A stretch of 63,567 nucleotides of DNA from positions 1 through 63,567 of the forward strand of contig JBKPDL010000027.1 of assembly GCA_046727855.1 (NCBI GenBank). Reading direction: 5' to 3'. Positions 16,804 to 24,840 of this stretch are shown in pieces (within the stretch, counting starts at the first letter, position 1; every line of letters begins with the position of its first letter). This DNA comes from DASPWV01 sp046727855 (GTDB lineage: Bacteria > Acidobacteriota > Vicinamibacteria > Vicinamibacterales > UBA2999). The notes under the pieces were generated by a model, which was not told where the DNA came from, did no database searches, and saw nothing but the letters and a program-made list of their open reading frames with translations. Position numbers and translations under genes: made by a program.

Positions 16804-16955
16804 CTATGCGGTATCCAGACGTTTGAGCCGCGCAAGGCTGCCACCAACGACGCCGATGCCAACGTGGCCGAGGTAAGCCACCTGCACGATCGCCGTGCCG
16901 AGAATTCCCAAGGCTGCGAGCCGCGGAGATTACGATCACTGCGATCGCTGCCGCT
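16804..16955 (-). pseudogene. Membrane-protein remnant, frameshifted
   Basis: The minus strand reads LAALGILGTAIVQVAYLGHV and then GIGVVGGSLARLKRLDTA before a TAG at 16804, an authentic-looking membrane C-terminus. In that frame a TAA blocks the upstream side, but a neighbouring frame continues with AAAIAVIVISAAR, so one indel separates the two parts. With the doubtful frame at 16511 and two palindromes (16502 and about 16978) this 500-bp stretch looks like a decayed membrane gene. The remaining bases of the stretch to 17011 hold nothing else. Confidence 0.4.
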
Positions 16956-17011
16956 AGGGAAGGCTGTGCGTCGCGCGGAAAAGGGGTTACACCGCTTTTT
17001 CGCAGCGCGAT

Positions 17012-17785
17012 TCAACTTCGTCCCAAGTGTTGCGACACGGCGACCAGTCGATCGGTTTGTCCGGCTGCGATCGAATTGTCGTATGCGCCGAAGAACCGCA
17101 GTCTGCCGAAGCCGCACTGTGCCGACAGCGCCTGCAGCTCTTCGCGCGACCAGCAGCGCATCACAAACACGTAATCGCTGCAGCGCTCGCCGTTGTTGGT
17201 GAGGAGCGCATGCTGCTCGGTCACCACGAGCCGTCGATTCTCGCGATCGACCTCGGTGACGCTGGTAAACGTGAGGCGGCCACAATCGGTGAGCACGCGC
17301 TTGCGGAACAGCGGTTCGCGCGTCTTGCGCTCCGCGGTTGCCTCCCACTCGCGCACGTCGACAATCAACACCCCGCCGGGACGCAGGGCCCCAGAAAACG
17401 CGAGAAACGCGGATCGGCGCGCAGCGTCGTCAACGACGTCGTTGAGAACGCCGCGACAGAGAATCGCGTCATAGGACGCGGGCGGCAAGGCAAGAATGTC
17501 ACCGACGGTAAAGGAGACCAAACCGCCTCGATCCCCGGCTGCGCGCGTCGCCTGCTCGACGAGCTCTGGTGATGAATCGATGCCGCGAACGACGAAGCCG
17601 CGCCGCGCGAGCTCGATTGAGTATCGGCCAGTCCCGCACCCGGCATCGAGGATAGTCGCACCAGGAAGCACGCCGCGGTCGTTGAGCCACGAGACGATGG
17701 CGGCGCACTCCTTTCGAACCGGGCGTTCGATCAACAGGTCGAAGGCCCAGGCGTACTCGCTGTAAAACGGTCGCCGACGATCCAC
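17012..17785 (-). CDS. Class I SAM-dependent methyltransferase
   Basis: This 257-residue protein has the canonical SAM motif I ATILDAGCGTGRYSIELARR, the acidic motif II FVVRGIDSSPELVEQATR, and motif III/IV SFTVGDILALPPASYDAILC, followed by ALRPGGVLIVDVREWEATAE. The N-terminus MDRRRPFYSEYAWAFDLLIE fits the methyltransferase type 25 group. The C-terminal 80 residues form a strand-rich lid (RLTFTSVTEVDRENRRLVVT). It is a cytosolic enzyme of unknown acceptor. It lies 5 bp downstream of the DUF1801 stop on the same strand, so they may be cotranscribed. Confidence 0.88.
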   Translation of the reverse strand: MDRRRPFYSEYAWAFDLLIERPVRKECAAIVSWLNDRGVLPGATILDAGCGTGRYSIELARRGFVVRGIDSSPELVEQATRAAGDRGGLVSFTVGDILALPPASYDAILCRGVLNDVVDDAARRSAFLAFSGALRPGGVLIVDVREWEATAERKTREPLFRKRVLTDCGRLTFTSVTEVDRENRRLVVTEQHALLTNNGERCSDYVFVMRCWSREELQALSAQCGFGRLRFFGAYDNSIAAGQTDRLVAVSQHLGRS

Positions 17786-17790
17786 TTTAG

Positions 17791-18228
17791 CTAGGTCCGG
17801 ACCGAGGACCTGCGCTGTGGGCGCTGGCGTGTTAGTCCGTCCTTTCCGCGCCCCAGATTCGCCGACAGACGCGCGACCGCCTCCTTGGCGCGGAGCTTCG
17901 CGATCCGCTCTATCAATCTGACCGGAACGGGCTCAGACAGAGGGAAGCGGATCGTGCCTTTCGTCACTGTGTAATCCGCAAGGTCCTTCTTCAGTGCGGC
18001 GAGCACCGGCGCGGTTGCGGGATACAGCGAGTAATGCTGCTTCCATCCGGCGAAATAGATCACAGGAACGCCGCGCCATTTATACGCTGGGATCTGGTAA
18101 CTGATCACTTCGTCGGCGTCTGGCACGGCCTTGCGCAGGATGCTGCGAACCTGCAGCAGGGTTGCGCGCACATCGTCCGGCTGCTTCGCCAGGTACTCGT
18201 CTACTGATTTGATGTCGGTCTTGGCCAT
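17791..18228 (-). CDS. DUF1801 domain-containing protein
   Basis: I start at the ATG at 18228, preceded by an AGGGGACA region. The frame is open for another 240 bp upstream but the protein match begins here. The 145 residues carry the DUF1801 (YdhG-like) pattern: IKSVDEYLAKQPDDVRATLL, then VPDADEVISYQIPAYKWRGV and VIYFAGWKQHYSLYPATAPV, closing with KGTIRFPLSEPVPVRLIERI. The fold is an alpha/beta domain found in small cytosolic proteins and iron-chaperone-like proteins (frataxin-type YdhG), with no proven reaction. The last 20 residues are basic and disordered. Confidence 0.88.
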   Translation of the reverse strand: MAKTDIKSVDEYLAKQPDDVRATLLQVRSILRKAVPDADEVISYQIPAYKWRGVPVIYFAGWKQHYSLYPATAPVLAALKKDLADYTVTKGTIRFPLSEPVPVRLIERIAKLRAKEAVARLSANLGRGKDGLTRQRPQRRSSVRT

Positions 18229-18430
18229 AACTGCGTGTCCCCTGCCTCGCGCGCGTCTCGGCTCGATCGCCAGCCACCTCGCCGTACCGAAACACGCCGC
18301 CTGTTGAGTGTGAACATGGTTGCTCCTTGGAGTTTTGGTGAACCGTCGAGGTGTGTGCGCATCACCTAACAGAGCGTCGCCGGACTCCAGCGATGGTTGC
18401 ACAGCAATGCGTTTTATGCACGTCCCACGT

Positions 18431-19714
18431 TCAGGCGATCGGTAGCTCTCGCGTCTCAGGCGCGACAATGACCGTGACGATGGTCACGAGCGCCATGGCA
18501 ATGACGTACGAGGCCAGCGCGCCGCGTCCATATGGGAGCAGCGCCGTAGCAATGAATGGTGAGAGGCCACCCGCAATTACGGACGCGAGCTGCGATCCAA
18601 GCGACGCGCCGCTGTAACGCACGCGCGTGCCAAAGAGCTCTGACAGGAACGCAGCCTGCGGTCCGTACATTGGTGAATGCGCAAAGACAAGTGCCACGAA
18701 AAGCGCAAGCCACACGAGCGGCGCTGAGCCGGTGTCGAGCAGCCAGAACAACGGATACGCGAAGAGTGCCGTGACACAGGCGCCAAACAGGTAAACGGGC
18801 CGGCGACCAAACCGATCCGACAACGATCCGCAAAACGGAATTGCGGCCAGTGCCGCCGCCGCACCAATGAGAATGCCGTTCAACAACGTCTGGCGCGAGA
18901 GACCCGCTCGCTGTGTGCCGTAGACGAGAACGAACACCGTATAGATGTAGAACGCGCCGTTTTCTGCCAGTCGGAGGCCCATTGCAACCAGCACTTCTTT
19001 GCGGTGGTTGCGAAGCACCTCGACAACCGGTCGCCGCGTCTCGCTTCTTGTCTCCTTCATACGCAAGAACAGCGGTGTTTCCAGAATCCGCAACCGGATC
19101 ACGAGGCCGACACCGACGAGCGCGATACTGACGAGAAAGGGAACGCGCCATCCCCACGAGAGGAACTGATCTTGTGGCAAGCGCGCGAACTGGGCGAACA
19201 CCGCAGTCGAGACAAGCAGTCCCGCCGGCACGCCCATCTGCGGCAAGCTTCCGTAGAATCCACGCGCGTTTGCAGGCGCGTGTTCCACCGCCATCAGCAC
19301 TGCACCGCCCCACTCGCCGCCGACGCCAAAGCCCTGAGCGAGACGGAGCGCCACGAGACACACAGCGGCCCACGGTCCGATCTGGTCATAGGTCGGCAAC
19401 AGGCCGATGGCAAACGTCGCCACGCCCATGATGGTCAGTGTGAGCACGAGCATCGACTTCCGTCCGATTCGGTCGCCGTAGTGTCCAATGATGATGCCGC
19501 CAATGGGTCGCGCAATGAAGCCGACGGCGTACGTGCCAAACGCCGCCAGCGTTCCGGCCAATGGATCGAACGTCGGGAAGTACAATCGGTTGAACACAAG
19601 AGCCGCGGCGGTGCCGTAGAGAAAGAAGTCGTACCACTCGATCGTGGTGCCGACGAGGCTCGCGAGCGCCACCAGGCGGATCGAACTCTTCTTCCCCTCT
19701 GTGGTGTTGACCAT
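18431..19714 (-). CDS. MFS transporter, metabolite:H+ symporter (MHS) type
   Basis: The 427-residue protein has twelve predicted transmembrane helices. It opens with the MHS signature VALASLVGTTIEWYDFFLYG, followed by FGTYAVGFIARPIGGIIIGH and the loop 2-3 motif GDRIGRKSMLVLTLTIMG. The second half repeats it as GSLSDRFGRRPVYLFG. This subfamily (ShiA, ProP, KgtP relatives) carries organic acids, osmolytes or shikimate with protons. The substrate cannot be told from the sequence. It acts in the inner membrane. No enzyme gene is linked tightly: the downstream DUF1801 gene is 200 bp away. Confidence 0.93.
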   Translation of the reverse strand: MVNTTEGKKSSIRLVALASLVGTTIEWYDFFLYGTAAALVFNRLYFPTFDPLAGTLAAFGTYAVGFIARPIGGIIIGHYGDRIGRKSMLVLTLTIMGVATFAIGLLPTYDQIGPWAAVCLVALRLAQGFGVGGEWGGAVLMAVEHAPANARGFYGSLPQMGVPAGLLVSTAVFAQFARLPQDQFLSWGWRVPFLVSIALVGVGLVIRLRILETPLFLRMKETRSETRRPVVEVLRNHRKEVLVAMGLRLAENGAFYIYTVFVLVYGTQRAGLSRQTLLNGILIGAAAALAAIPFCGSLSDRFGRRPVYLFGACVTALFAYPLFWLLDTGSAPLVWLALFVALVFAHSPMYGPQAAFLSELFGTRVRYSGASLGSQLASVIAGGLSPFIATALLPYGRGALASYVIAMALVTIVTVIVAPETRELPIA

Positions 19715-19828
19715 TGTGGCCGTGACCGTTATATCCGGAATAGAGTGCGGCCAGCGAGAGGTTCAATTCGCGCACCGCGCGCCCCGATCGCTCGATCGCG
19801 CGCTGGGAATCGCGCGACCGCGCATTTA

Positions 19829-20385
19829 TCACGCGACACGCTCAACAACGCGGCTTCCGAACCGCCAACGCCTCGAGAACGTCCTTCTCCGATTTTTGCA
19901 GGCGCGATGTGCCCGCTGATGATTACCGCACGCCGCAGAGGCGTGATAGGCGATCACGCGCCATCGGCCGTCGCGCTTCGCGTAGGTCTTCGTGAAGCGC
20001 CAATCATCGTCCCGCACACGTCCGTTGAAGTCGCGCGTTCGCTGCAACCGTCCGATCGCCACCGCCGTCTCGCGATGAACTTTCACGTGCAACTCCGACG
20101 TCTCACATCGCGTGATCCTGGCGCGGCCCGAGCGCAAAGACGCCGAGAATATCGGCCTTGCTCATCACCGGCATCTCCGGAACGCTGACGAGCAGGTCGT
20201 CCGCGCAGAGCATCGAGTACGGCGACGTCGCCGCGCAGGTGAGCGTCGTTCCATGCGCGCTCGAGACGCGCAAACTCTCCGGTGTCCTCGGCCCTGGCGG
20301 TCTGAGAATCGGCGGAGAAAATGGCCGAGATCGACAACACCGCGAGCAAACTGACGACGAACAGTCGGATCGACGGCAGTTGCAT
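19829..20385 (-). pseudogene. DUF4440 secreted protein, two frameshifts
   Basis: Three minus-strand frames together give one protein. Frame A supplies a signal peptide (IRLFVVSLLAVLSISAIFSA) and EFARLERAWNDAHLRGDVAV. Frame B supplies CADDLLVSVPEMPVMSKADI. Frame C supplies SGRARITRCETSELHVKVHR, then LQRTRDFNGRVRDDDWRFTK and GRWRVIAYHASAA. Each frame stops or loses sense exactly where the next picks up, near 20207 and 20135. The domain order is that of an exported DUF4440 protein. Either the gene is dead or the assembly carries two indels here. Confidence 0.8.
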
Positions 20386-20406
20386 TACGGCAGCCGCATG
20401 TCGGAC

Positions 20407-20559
20407 TTAGCCGCCGCGTTTAAAAAACTGCACAGCACGTTCGTGCTTCATGGCGGCTGCACGCGTTGTAAACGTGCCAAGATTACGCCGCTTGCCTGTC
20501 TTGGGATCCTTCTTGCGCGAATAAAGGCGATATCGCCCGTCTTTCAGTTTCCGAATCAT
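20407..20559 (-). CDS. Small conserved basic protein, 50 aa
   Basis: An ATG at 20559 opens a 50-residue protein: MIRKLKDGRYRLYSRKKDPK, then TGKRRNLGTFTTRAAAMKHE and RAVQFFKRGG. It is about 40 percent Lys plus Arg and has a beta-hairpin look (a DGRYRLYS strand, NLGTF strand, then a helix AAAMKHERAVQFF), reminiscent of the N-terminal DNA-binding arm of tyrosine integrases or AP2-like small domains. I know short proteins of this pattern from diverse bacteria without a function. It is too short for usual gene callers. Flanking sequence to 20775 is otherwise empty. Confidence 0.7.
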   Translation of the reverse strand: MIRKLKDGRYRLYSRKKDPKTGKRRNLGTFTTRAAAMKHERAVQFFKRGG

Positions 20560-20775
20560 GACGAATATCTCAGTTTCGGGCCAGATCGACGGCGATCGGC
20601 TCTAAACTGCGCGCAATCCAGTGCGGGAGATTCTGCCGCACTCATTGCCGCTCACCGCTGCCGCGATGCAGCCGATGTTAGACCGCTTCACTGCGGGGCG
20701 TTGCAAATATGCCAACGACCCGACTATGGCGCAACCGTCCCCTGCCTCTGTTCTTCGATCTCGCGTCAGCACGAG

Positions 20776-21639
20776 CTAGCGCGTCTTCTGTCTCGCCCAT
20801 TCAGCGAGAAAGGCCTTCTCGGCTGAGGCAACGTAGGTCTTGTAACCCTCCGGGTCGATGAAGGCCGTCATGTCGCCGCCCAGCATCTTCTGGTATTTCG
20901 CTTCCATGTCGAAATAACTGCCATGAGCGCCGAGTGGGATATCGGCCGGCAGCGACTTCAGCACCTGGAAGGTCCGCTCGTAGTCCGTGGCGATTTGCGG
21001 GTACTGCGGATTGTCCACCAACTTGAAACCGGGGTTCACAGCCGTGCCGCCGATGATCACCACGTTATGCGCTTTGCCGCCCACTCTGGCCTGCATCGTG
21101 AACGTGGTGCATCCCTTCGTATGGCCGGGCGTGACACGCGCGGTGAGGACGGCATCGCCAAGGGTGACATGGTCGCCGTCGTGGAGAACTCGATCGACCT
21201 TGGTGGGCGGATAGTGCGTGGAGGGATCGCCGGCATAGTGGAAGTCGGTCTTGCCACCCGATTCGACAACCGACACATCTCCGTCCATCACCATGTACCG
21301 AGCGCCCGTCAGTTTCTTGATCGTGGCGCTGGCCGCGGCGTGATCCCAGTGCGACTGATTTATCACCAGGATTTTGATATCACTGAACTTGAACCCAAGC
21401 TTCTCGATGCTGGCGCGAATAAGCGGAACGTTCGCTTCCAGATCGCTGTTGATCAGAATGTGGCCCTGCGACGTGGTGATCAGATAGTTCGCGAGGCCTC
21501 TGCTTCCGACGTAATAAAGGTTGTCGGCGATGCGAAACGGCGCAAAGGGCTCCGTCCAGCTTGGATCGTTCTGCGCCTGCGCCGTTTGCGCGCACGCGAG
21601 GCCGATGATGGCCAATAGAAGGCACGTTTGCTTCGACAT
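20776..21639 (-). CDS. Subclass B3 metallo-beta-lactamase, Gln116 (B3-Q) variant
   Basis: The ATG at 21639 starts a 287-residue exported protein (signal peptide to about residue 22, ending TAQAQ). Alignment to B3 enzymes is clear: NPxx-like DPSWTEPFAPFRIADNLYYV, GHILINSDLEANVPLIRASI, and the zinc motif Q95-S-H97-W-D99-H100, with H173 in TPGHTKGCTTF and H239 in LGAHGSY. Standard B3 enzymes have His at the first position of HxHxDH. Gln there is the change seen in GOB enzymes. The frame continues open far upstream but only this part is real. It probably hydrolyses beta-lactams in the periplasm; activity is inferred. Confidence 0.88.
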   Translation of the reverse strand: MSKQTCLLLAIIGLACAQTAQAQNDPSWTEPFAPFRIADNLYYVGSRGLANYLITTSQGHILINSDLEANVPLIRASIEKLGFKFSDIKILVINQSHWDHAAASATIKKLTGARYMVMDGDVSVVESGGKTDFHYAGDPSTHYPPTKVDRVLHDGDHVTLGDAVLTARVTPGHTKGCTTFTMQARVGGKAHNVVIIGGTAVNPGFKLVDNPQYPQIATDYERTFQVLKSLPADIPLGAHGSYFDMEAKYQKMLGGDMTAFIDPEGYKTYVASAEKAFLAEWARQKTR

Positions 21640-21756
21640 GCGGCGATTGTAACGTCCAACGGTATCTAATCTCGCCGGCCGATGACCCCGGTGGACCCGG
21701 CGCGCGAAAGAGCCGGTGAAGCCTGGCGGAGCGAAGGATGAAGGACAGGAACTACC

Positions 21757-21812
21757 GGGACGGAGGTCGCTAGCCGGGACGGAGGTCGCTAGCGGGGATG
21801 GAGGTCGCTCAC
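21757..21812 (+). repeat. Tandem GGGACGGAGGTCGCTAGC repeat, three copies
   Basis: Three 18-bp units GGGACGGAGGTCGCTAGC (the last with GGGATGG) follow one another. They are part of the 320-bp spacer between the B3 lactamase and the divergent gene at 21961. No other feature is seen in that spacer. Confidence 0.85.
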
Positions 21813-21960
21813 TCACGGGGTGCGCAGGTCGCCTACGCGCACGCGCGGCGCGTCGTGACGCGCCATCACATTTCGCTCGCAGCGGTTGGCTCCCACCAAT
21901 TAGAATGCGTCGCTTGAGTTGTTCGACAACCTGGTTTGTGATGGCCAGCAGGGAGGGGCA

Positions 21961-22446
21961 ATGATTCCAAGACTTGCGCGCGGCATGGTGATTCTCGCTC
22001 CGGCGGTGCTCGTGGCCGGGGTCCTGGCGGCGGCACAAACGTCGGATCCGTTCGTCGGCACCTGGAGGCTGAACGTCGCCAAGAGCAAGTACACTCCAGG
22101 TCCAGCGCCGAAAAGCATCACGTCGACCTACGAGGCCGCCGGAAAGGGCTACACGGTATCCGTCAAGAACGAGCCCGCCTCGGGTCCGGTGCAGCAGTAT
22201 TCCTACACGACCGCGCTTGACGGCAAGGATGTGCCGGTAACCGGCAACAATCCGAACGCCGACATGATTGCCGTGAAGCGAATCGACGCGAACACGCTCG
22301 AAATTGTCAACAAGAAGGGCGGCAAGGTCACCACCACACAAAAACAAGTCGTCTCGGCCGATGGCAAAACGCGAACGGTGACGACGACCGGCACCGATGC
22401 GCAGGGCCAAAAGGTCAACAACGTCACGGTGTTCGAGAAGCAATAA
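21961..22446 (+). CDS. Small secreted protein, lipocalin-like, related to the gene at 28500
   Basis: The ATG at 21961 has an excellent ribosome-binding site (AGGGAGGGGCA). An upstream in-frame start would add 14 unlikely residues. The 161-residue product has a signal peptide ending VLAAAQ and then FVGTWRLNVAKSKYTPGPAP, a strand pattern found in many Acidobacteria secreted proteins (also VGKWKFNPAKSTL in the gene at 28500). The rest alternates polar strands: KGYTVSVKNEPASGPVQQYS, then VPVTGNNPNADMIAVKRIDA. It probably forms a beta-barrel in the periplasm. The ligand is unknown. Confidence 0.75.
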   Translation: MIPRLARGMVILAPAVLVAGVLAAAQTSDPFVGTWRLNVAKSKYTPGPAPKSITSTYEAAGKGYTVSVKNEPASGPVQQYSYTTALDGKDVPVTGNNPNADMIAVKRIDANTLEIVNKKGGKVTTTQKQVVSADGKTRTVTTTGTDAQGQKVNNVTVFEKQ

Positions 22447-22828
22447 TCGCGCAGCGGCGGTTGACCTTTGAGTTGTTGATCGCCGAACGGGCGGGGCGGG
22501 CCAGGCGCCGCGATGCGGGCTGCCGTCATCAACGGGTGGCGCTGTTCAGCCTGGAGCGCCACTGCACAACGTGTGGCGTTCGAGTGTCTGGGCGAAAGCC
22601 AAGCCGCTGGCCGCATCGTGGACAACAGGCATGAGCCGCAAGTCCACCGCCGCCAGGAAATTGCCTCATCCCACACCCGACATACGGCGCTGTCGGGTCC
22701 GGAACCAGTGTGATGTCCGTGCTGCCGCGGTAGCCGGAGGTGTTACGTCAGCGGACTTTACCCCTCCTTTTAAATGCACTCCTCTTCCCAACGCTCACTT
22801 GAGTTGATGACGCCACCGCCGCGAGAAC

Positions 22829-22926
22829 GGGACGGAGGTTGCTAGCCGAGACGACTTGCCTCGCCGAAGCTCGCGGCAAATCGCGAGGCGAGCGAAGGCG
22901 GGAGGTCGCTAGCCGAGACGGAGGTC
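22829..22926 (+). repeat. GGGACGGAGGTTGCTAGC repeat, interrupted
   Basis: Starts GGGACGGAGGTTGCTAGCCG, is interrupted by a 50-bp piece with a GCCTCGC/GCGAGGC hairpin, and resumes GGAGGTCGCTAGCCGAGACG GAGGTC. It fills the end of a 490-bp spacer (22447-22936). The rest of that spacer shows no gene, RNA or promoter I can support. Confidence 0.75.
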
Positions 22927-22936
22927 AATGTCGAAC

Positions 22937-23788
22937 TCACGAAAGGCGAAATGGTGACGGCTGCGTCCCATCAACGTCCGTAAAACCGTACTCGCGCGCG
23001 AGTGTGCCGACCTCGAGCACTTCACCCGACTTCGCCATCACCTGCGGGTCAGCAGCCAACGCCACGACGGCGCGACCGACATACGCCGGCGTTTCCTGGG
23101 GTCCGCCCGGTCCGCTCAGCGCATCCATCGCACCGGCCTTTCGAAACGCCTGGACGACGCGTTCGGTGCGCATGAAGCCAGGCGCCACGGCCACCGCGGC
23201 GATGCCGTACTCACCAAGCTCCTGCGCCATCGCCCACGTGAGACGCGCCACCGTATTCTTCGCCAGGTCATAAAAAAGATTGCGCAGGTACGGCAAGACA
23301 TCCAGCTTCGCCGTCGTCGTCACGATTAACCCGCGGCCGTGCGGCAGCATGAGGGGAACCGCCAGGCGGCTCGCCGCCAGGTGTGCGCGCACGCCGGCGG
23401 TAAACATGCCCTCCCACTGACTCAGCGATTGCTCCCAGAACGGGACGCGCGGGAGCGGGCCATCCATGGACTCGTATCCGCCCCACACGTTGTTGACGAG
23501 GAGATCGACCCGGCCGTGATCGTCGCGGATGCGGCGAAAGAGCGAATCGACGTCTGCGTCGACGGTGTGGTCGCAGCGAACGGCGATGCCGCGGCCGCCG
23601 CGCGCGGTGACTTCGCGCGCGGTCTCATCGATCGTGCCTTCGACATCGCGCGTCACGGCTTCGCTGCCAACGCTCCGCCCTGAGACATAGACTGTCGCGC
23701 CGGCAGCGCCGAGCTCGCGCGCGATGCCGCGCCCGGCGCCGCGGCTGGCGCCAGTAACGAGCGCCACCTTGTCGCGCAAATCGATCAT
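22937..23788 (-). CDS. Short-chain dehydrogenase/reductase (SDR)
   Basis: I start at the ATG at 23788 (MIDLRDKVALVTGASRGAGR), which has GGAGAC at good spacing. The 283 residues show the nucleotide-binding TGASRGAGRGIA, NNVWGGYESMDG in the NNAG position (Ala replaced), and an active site with YDLAKNTVARL, where Tyr-x-x-x-Lys is in place and TTTAKLDVLPYLRNLFYDL supplies the preceding residues. A long C-terminal part (VAVAPGFMRTERVVQAFRKA) is typical for classical SDRs. It is a cytosolic NAD(P)-dependent oxidoreductase. The substrate is unknown. Confidence 0.9.
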   Translation of the reverse strand: MIDLRDKVALVTGASRGAGRGIARELGAAGATVYVSGRSVGSEAVTRDVEGTIDETAREVTARGGRGIAVRCDHTVDADVDSLFRRIRDDHGRVDLLVNNVWGGYESMDGPLPRVPFWEQSLSQWEGMFTAGVRAHLAASRLAVPLMLPHGRGLIVTTTAKLDVLPYLRNLFYDLAKNTVARLTWAMAQELGEYGIAAVAVAPGFMRTERVVQAFRKAGAMDALSGPGGPQETPAYVGRAVVALAADPQVMAKSGEVLEVGTLAREYGFTDVDGTQPSPFRLS

Positions 23789-23868
23789 GTTCTGTCTCCA
23801 CACATCGTGAATCGCACGCAAATGGTCAGGCGATCGGGCTTGGAGGCTGGAGGCAACAAACACTCGCG

Positions 23869-24399
23869 TCAGCGCTCAGTCGGCCTTCCGCCCTGGCTTT
23901 CTCCACCGCCAGTTTGGCGATTCGAATCATCGGCGATCACGCTGATACGCCCATCCCCTTCGAGATAAGCCTTCTTCACCGCGCGCACGTCGTCAACGCC
24001 CTGATGGCGCAGCAGGCTCATCAACTCCTCTTCTGTAATCAGTTCCTGCCGCATATTCCGCGTCAACATCCTCCCGTCCTTCACCAGCGGCAGCGGCGCA
24101 GGGCGAAGCCAGCGAAAAGCGCGCGGGAATTTGAAGCCGAGCCAATCGAGGAAATAATTCCATCCGGCGATGGTCGCGACCAGCACCGCTCCTTCGGTAA
24201 TCGACTTGTATTCACCGGCGATTGCGTTCTGTGCTGCGTCCGCGATGAGCACGACGAGAAGCAGATCGGGAATACCGACCGCGCCAGCCTCGCGTCGAAG
24301 GAAGCGCAACAGGAAAAAGAGGAGCAGATAGACGAGCGTGCCGCGCAGAACGACTTCGGCAAGCGGCACGGAAGGGACAAAGAGCGTTTGCCAGTCCAT
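23869..24399 (-). CDS. DUF421 (YetF-family) membrane protein
   Basis: The 176-residue protein has about three transmembrane helices (LAEVVLRGTLVYLLLFFLLR, GIPDLLLVVLIADAAQNAIA, GAVLVATIAGWNYFLDWLGF) followed by the DUF421 cytosolic domain with PLPLVKDGRMLTRNMRQELI and EELMSLLRHQGVDDVRAVKK, then YLEGDGRISVI. This is the full YetF/YcaP layout. Members are inner-membrane proteins of unknown function, in Bacillus linked to spores or heat stress. The C-terminal 15 residues are polar. It follows the SDR gene on the same strand after an 80-bp gap. Confidence 0.9.
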   Translation of the reverse strand: MDWQTLFVPSVPLAEVVLRGTLVYLLLFFLLRFLRREAGAVGIPDLLLVVLIADAAQNAIAGEYKSITEGAVLVATIAGWNYFLDWLGFKFPRAFRWLRPAPLPLVKDGRMLTRNMRQELITEEELMSLLRHQGVDDVRAVKKAYLEGDGRISVIADDSNRQTGGGESQGGRPTER

Positions 24400-24402
24400 A
24401 TG

Positions 24403-24650
24403 TCAGAGCGCATCCAGCTGCGCGGCAGCTTCGAAGTGTGCGCGAAGAAACTGTTCGACCTGGTCGAGAGCATCGACGCGCTCGAGCGACTGCGGGAAGC
24501 AGCTCACCAACGCAGCGCCGAGTGAATATACGATGCCTGCTTGCCGTATCGAACCACAACTAGCCAAGGGCCCTGCCCTTGATATCCGGCAAACTCCGCG
24601 ACCCTTGGCAATACTTGGAAGAACAATCTCTCCAATATCGACGAGCTAAT
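24403..24650 (-). pseudogene. C-terminal remnant, frameshifted
   Basis: The minus strand reads LPRVAEFAGYQGQGPWLVVV and RYGKQASYIHSALRW in one frame. A second frame takes over with GAALVSCFPQSLERVDALDQ and VEQFLRAHFEAAAQLDAL, ending at a TGA at 24403. The two halves look like one protein tail split by a single indel around 24530. The family is not recognised; the second half is helical. No start is found. Whether the gene is dead or mis-assembled cannot be told. Confidence 0.45.
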
Positions 24651-24840
24651 TACGGGGGCGACGGCTGAGGAACAGGCGCAAGGTGAAGCGCTTTTCATAT
24701 TGCAAAGCACGGCCTTGCAGTGAGGTCGATACCCAGCTCAGGACGGACGCGACTCGATCCTCGATTTGCACGCACGCCGCTGCGGTCCGCGTGGCACCCA
24801 TCGTGCACAGTGATGGGCTTTGGAGATGTGAGGACCAAAC

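Noticed and set aside
20776..22443. A 555-residue version of the B3 lactamase
   Set aside because: The extra N-terminal 268 residues lie opposite the secreted protein gene at 21961 and the repeat, and have no domain; the true start has a signal peptide.
22447..22936. Possible small genes in a 490-bp spacer
   Set aside because: All frames there are short, lack ribosome-binding sites and give Arg/Ser-rich text; only repeats were supported.
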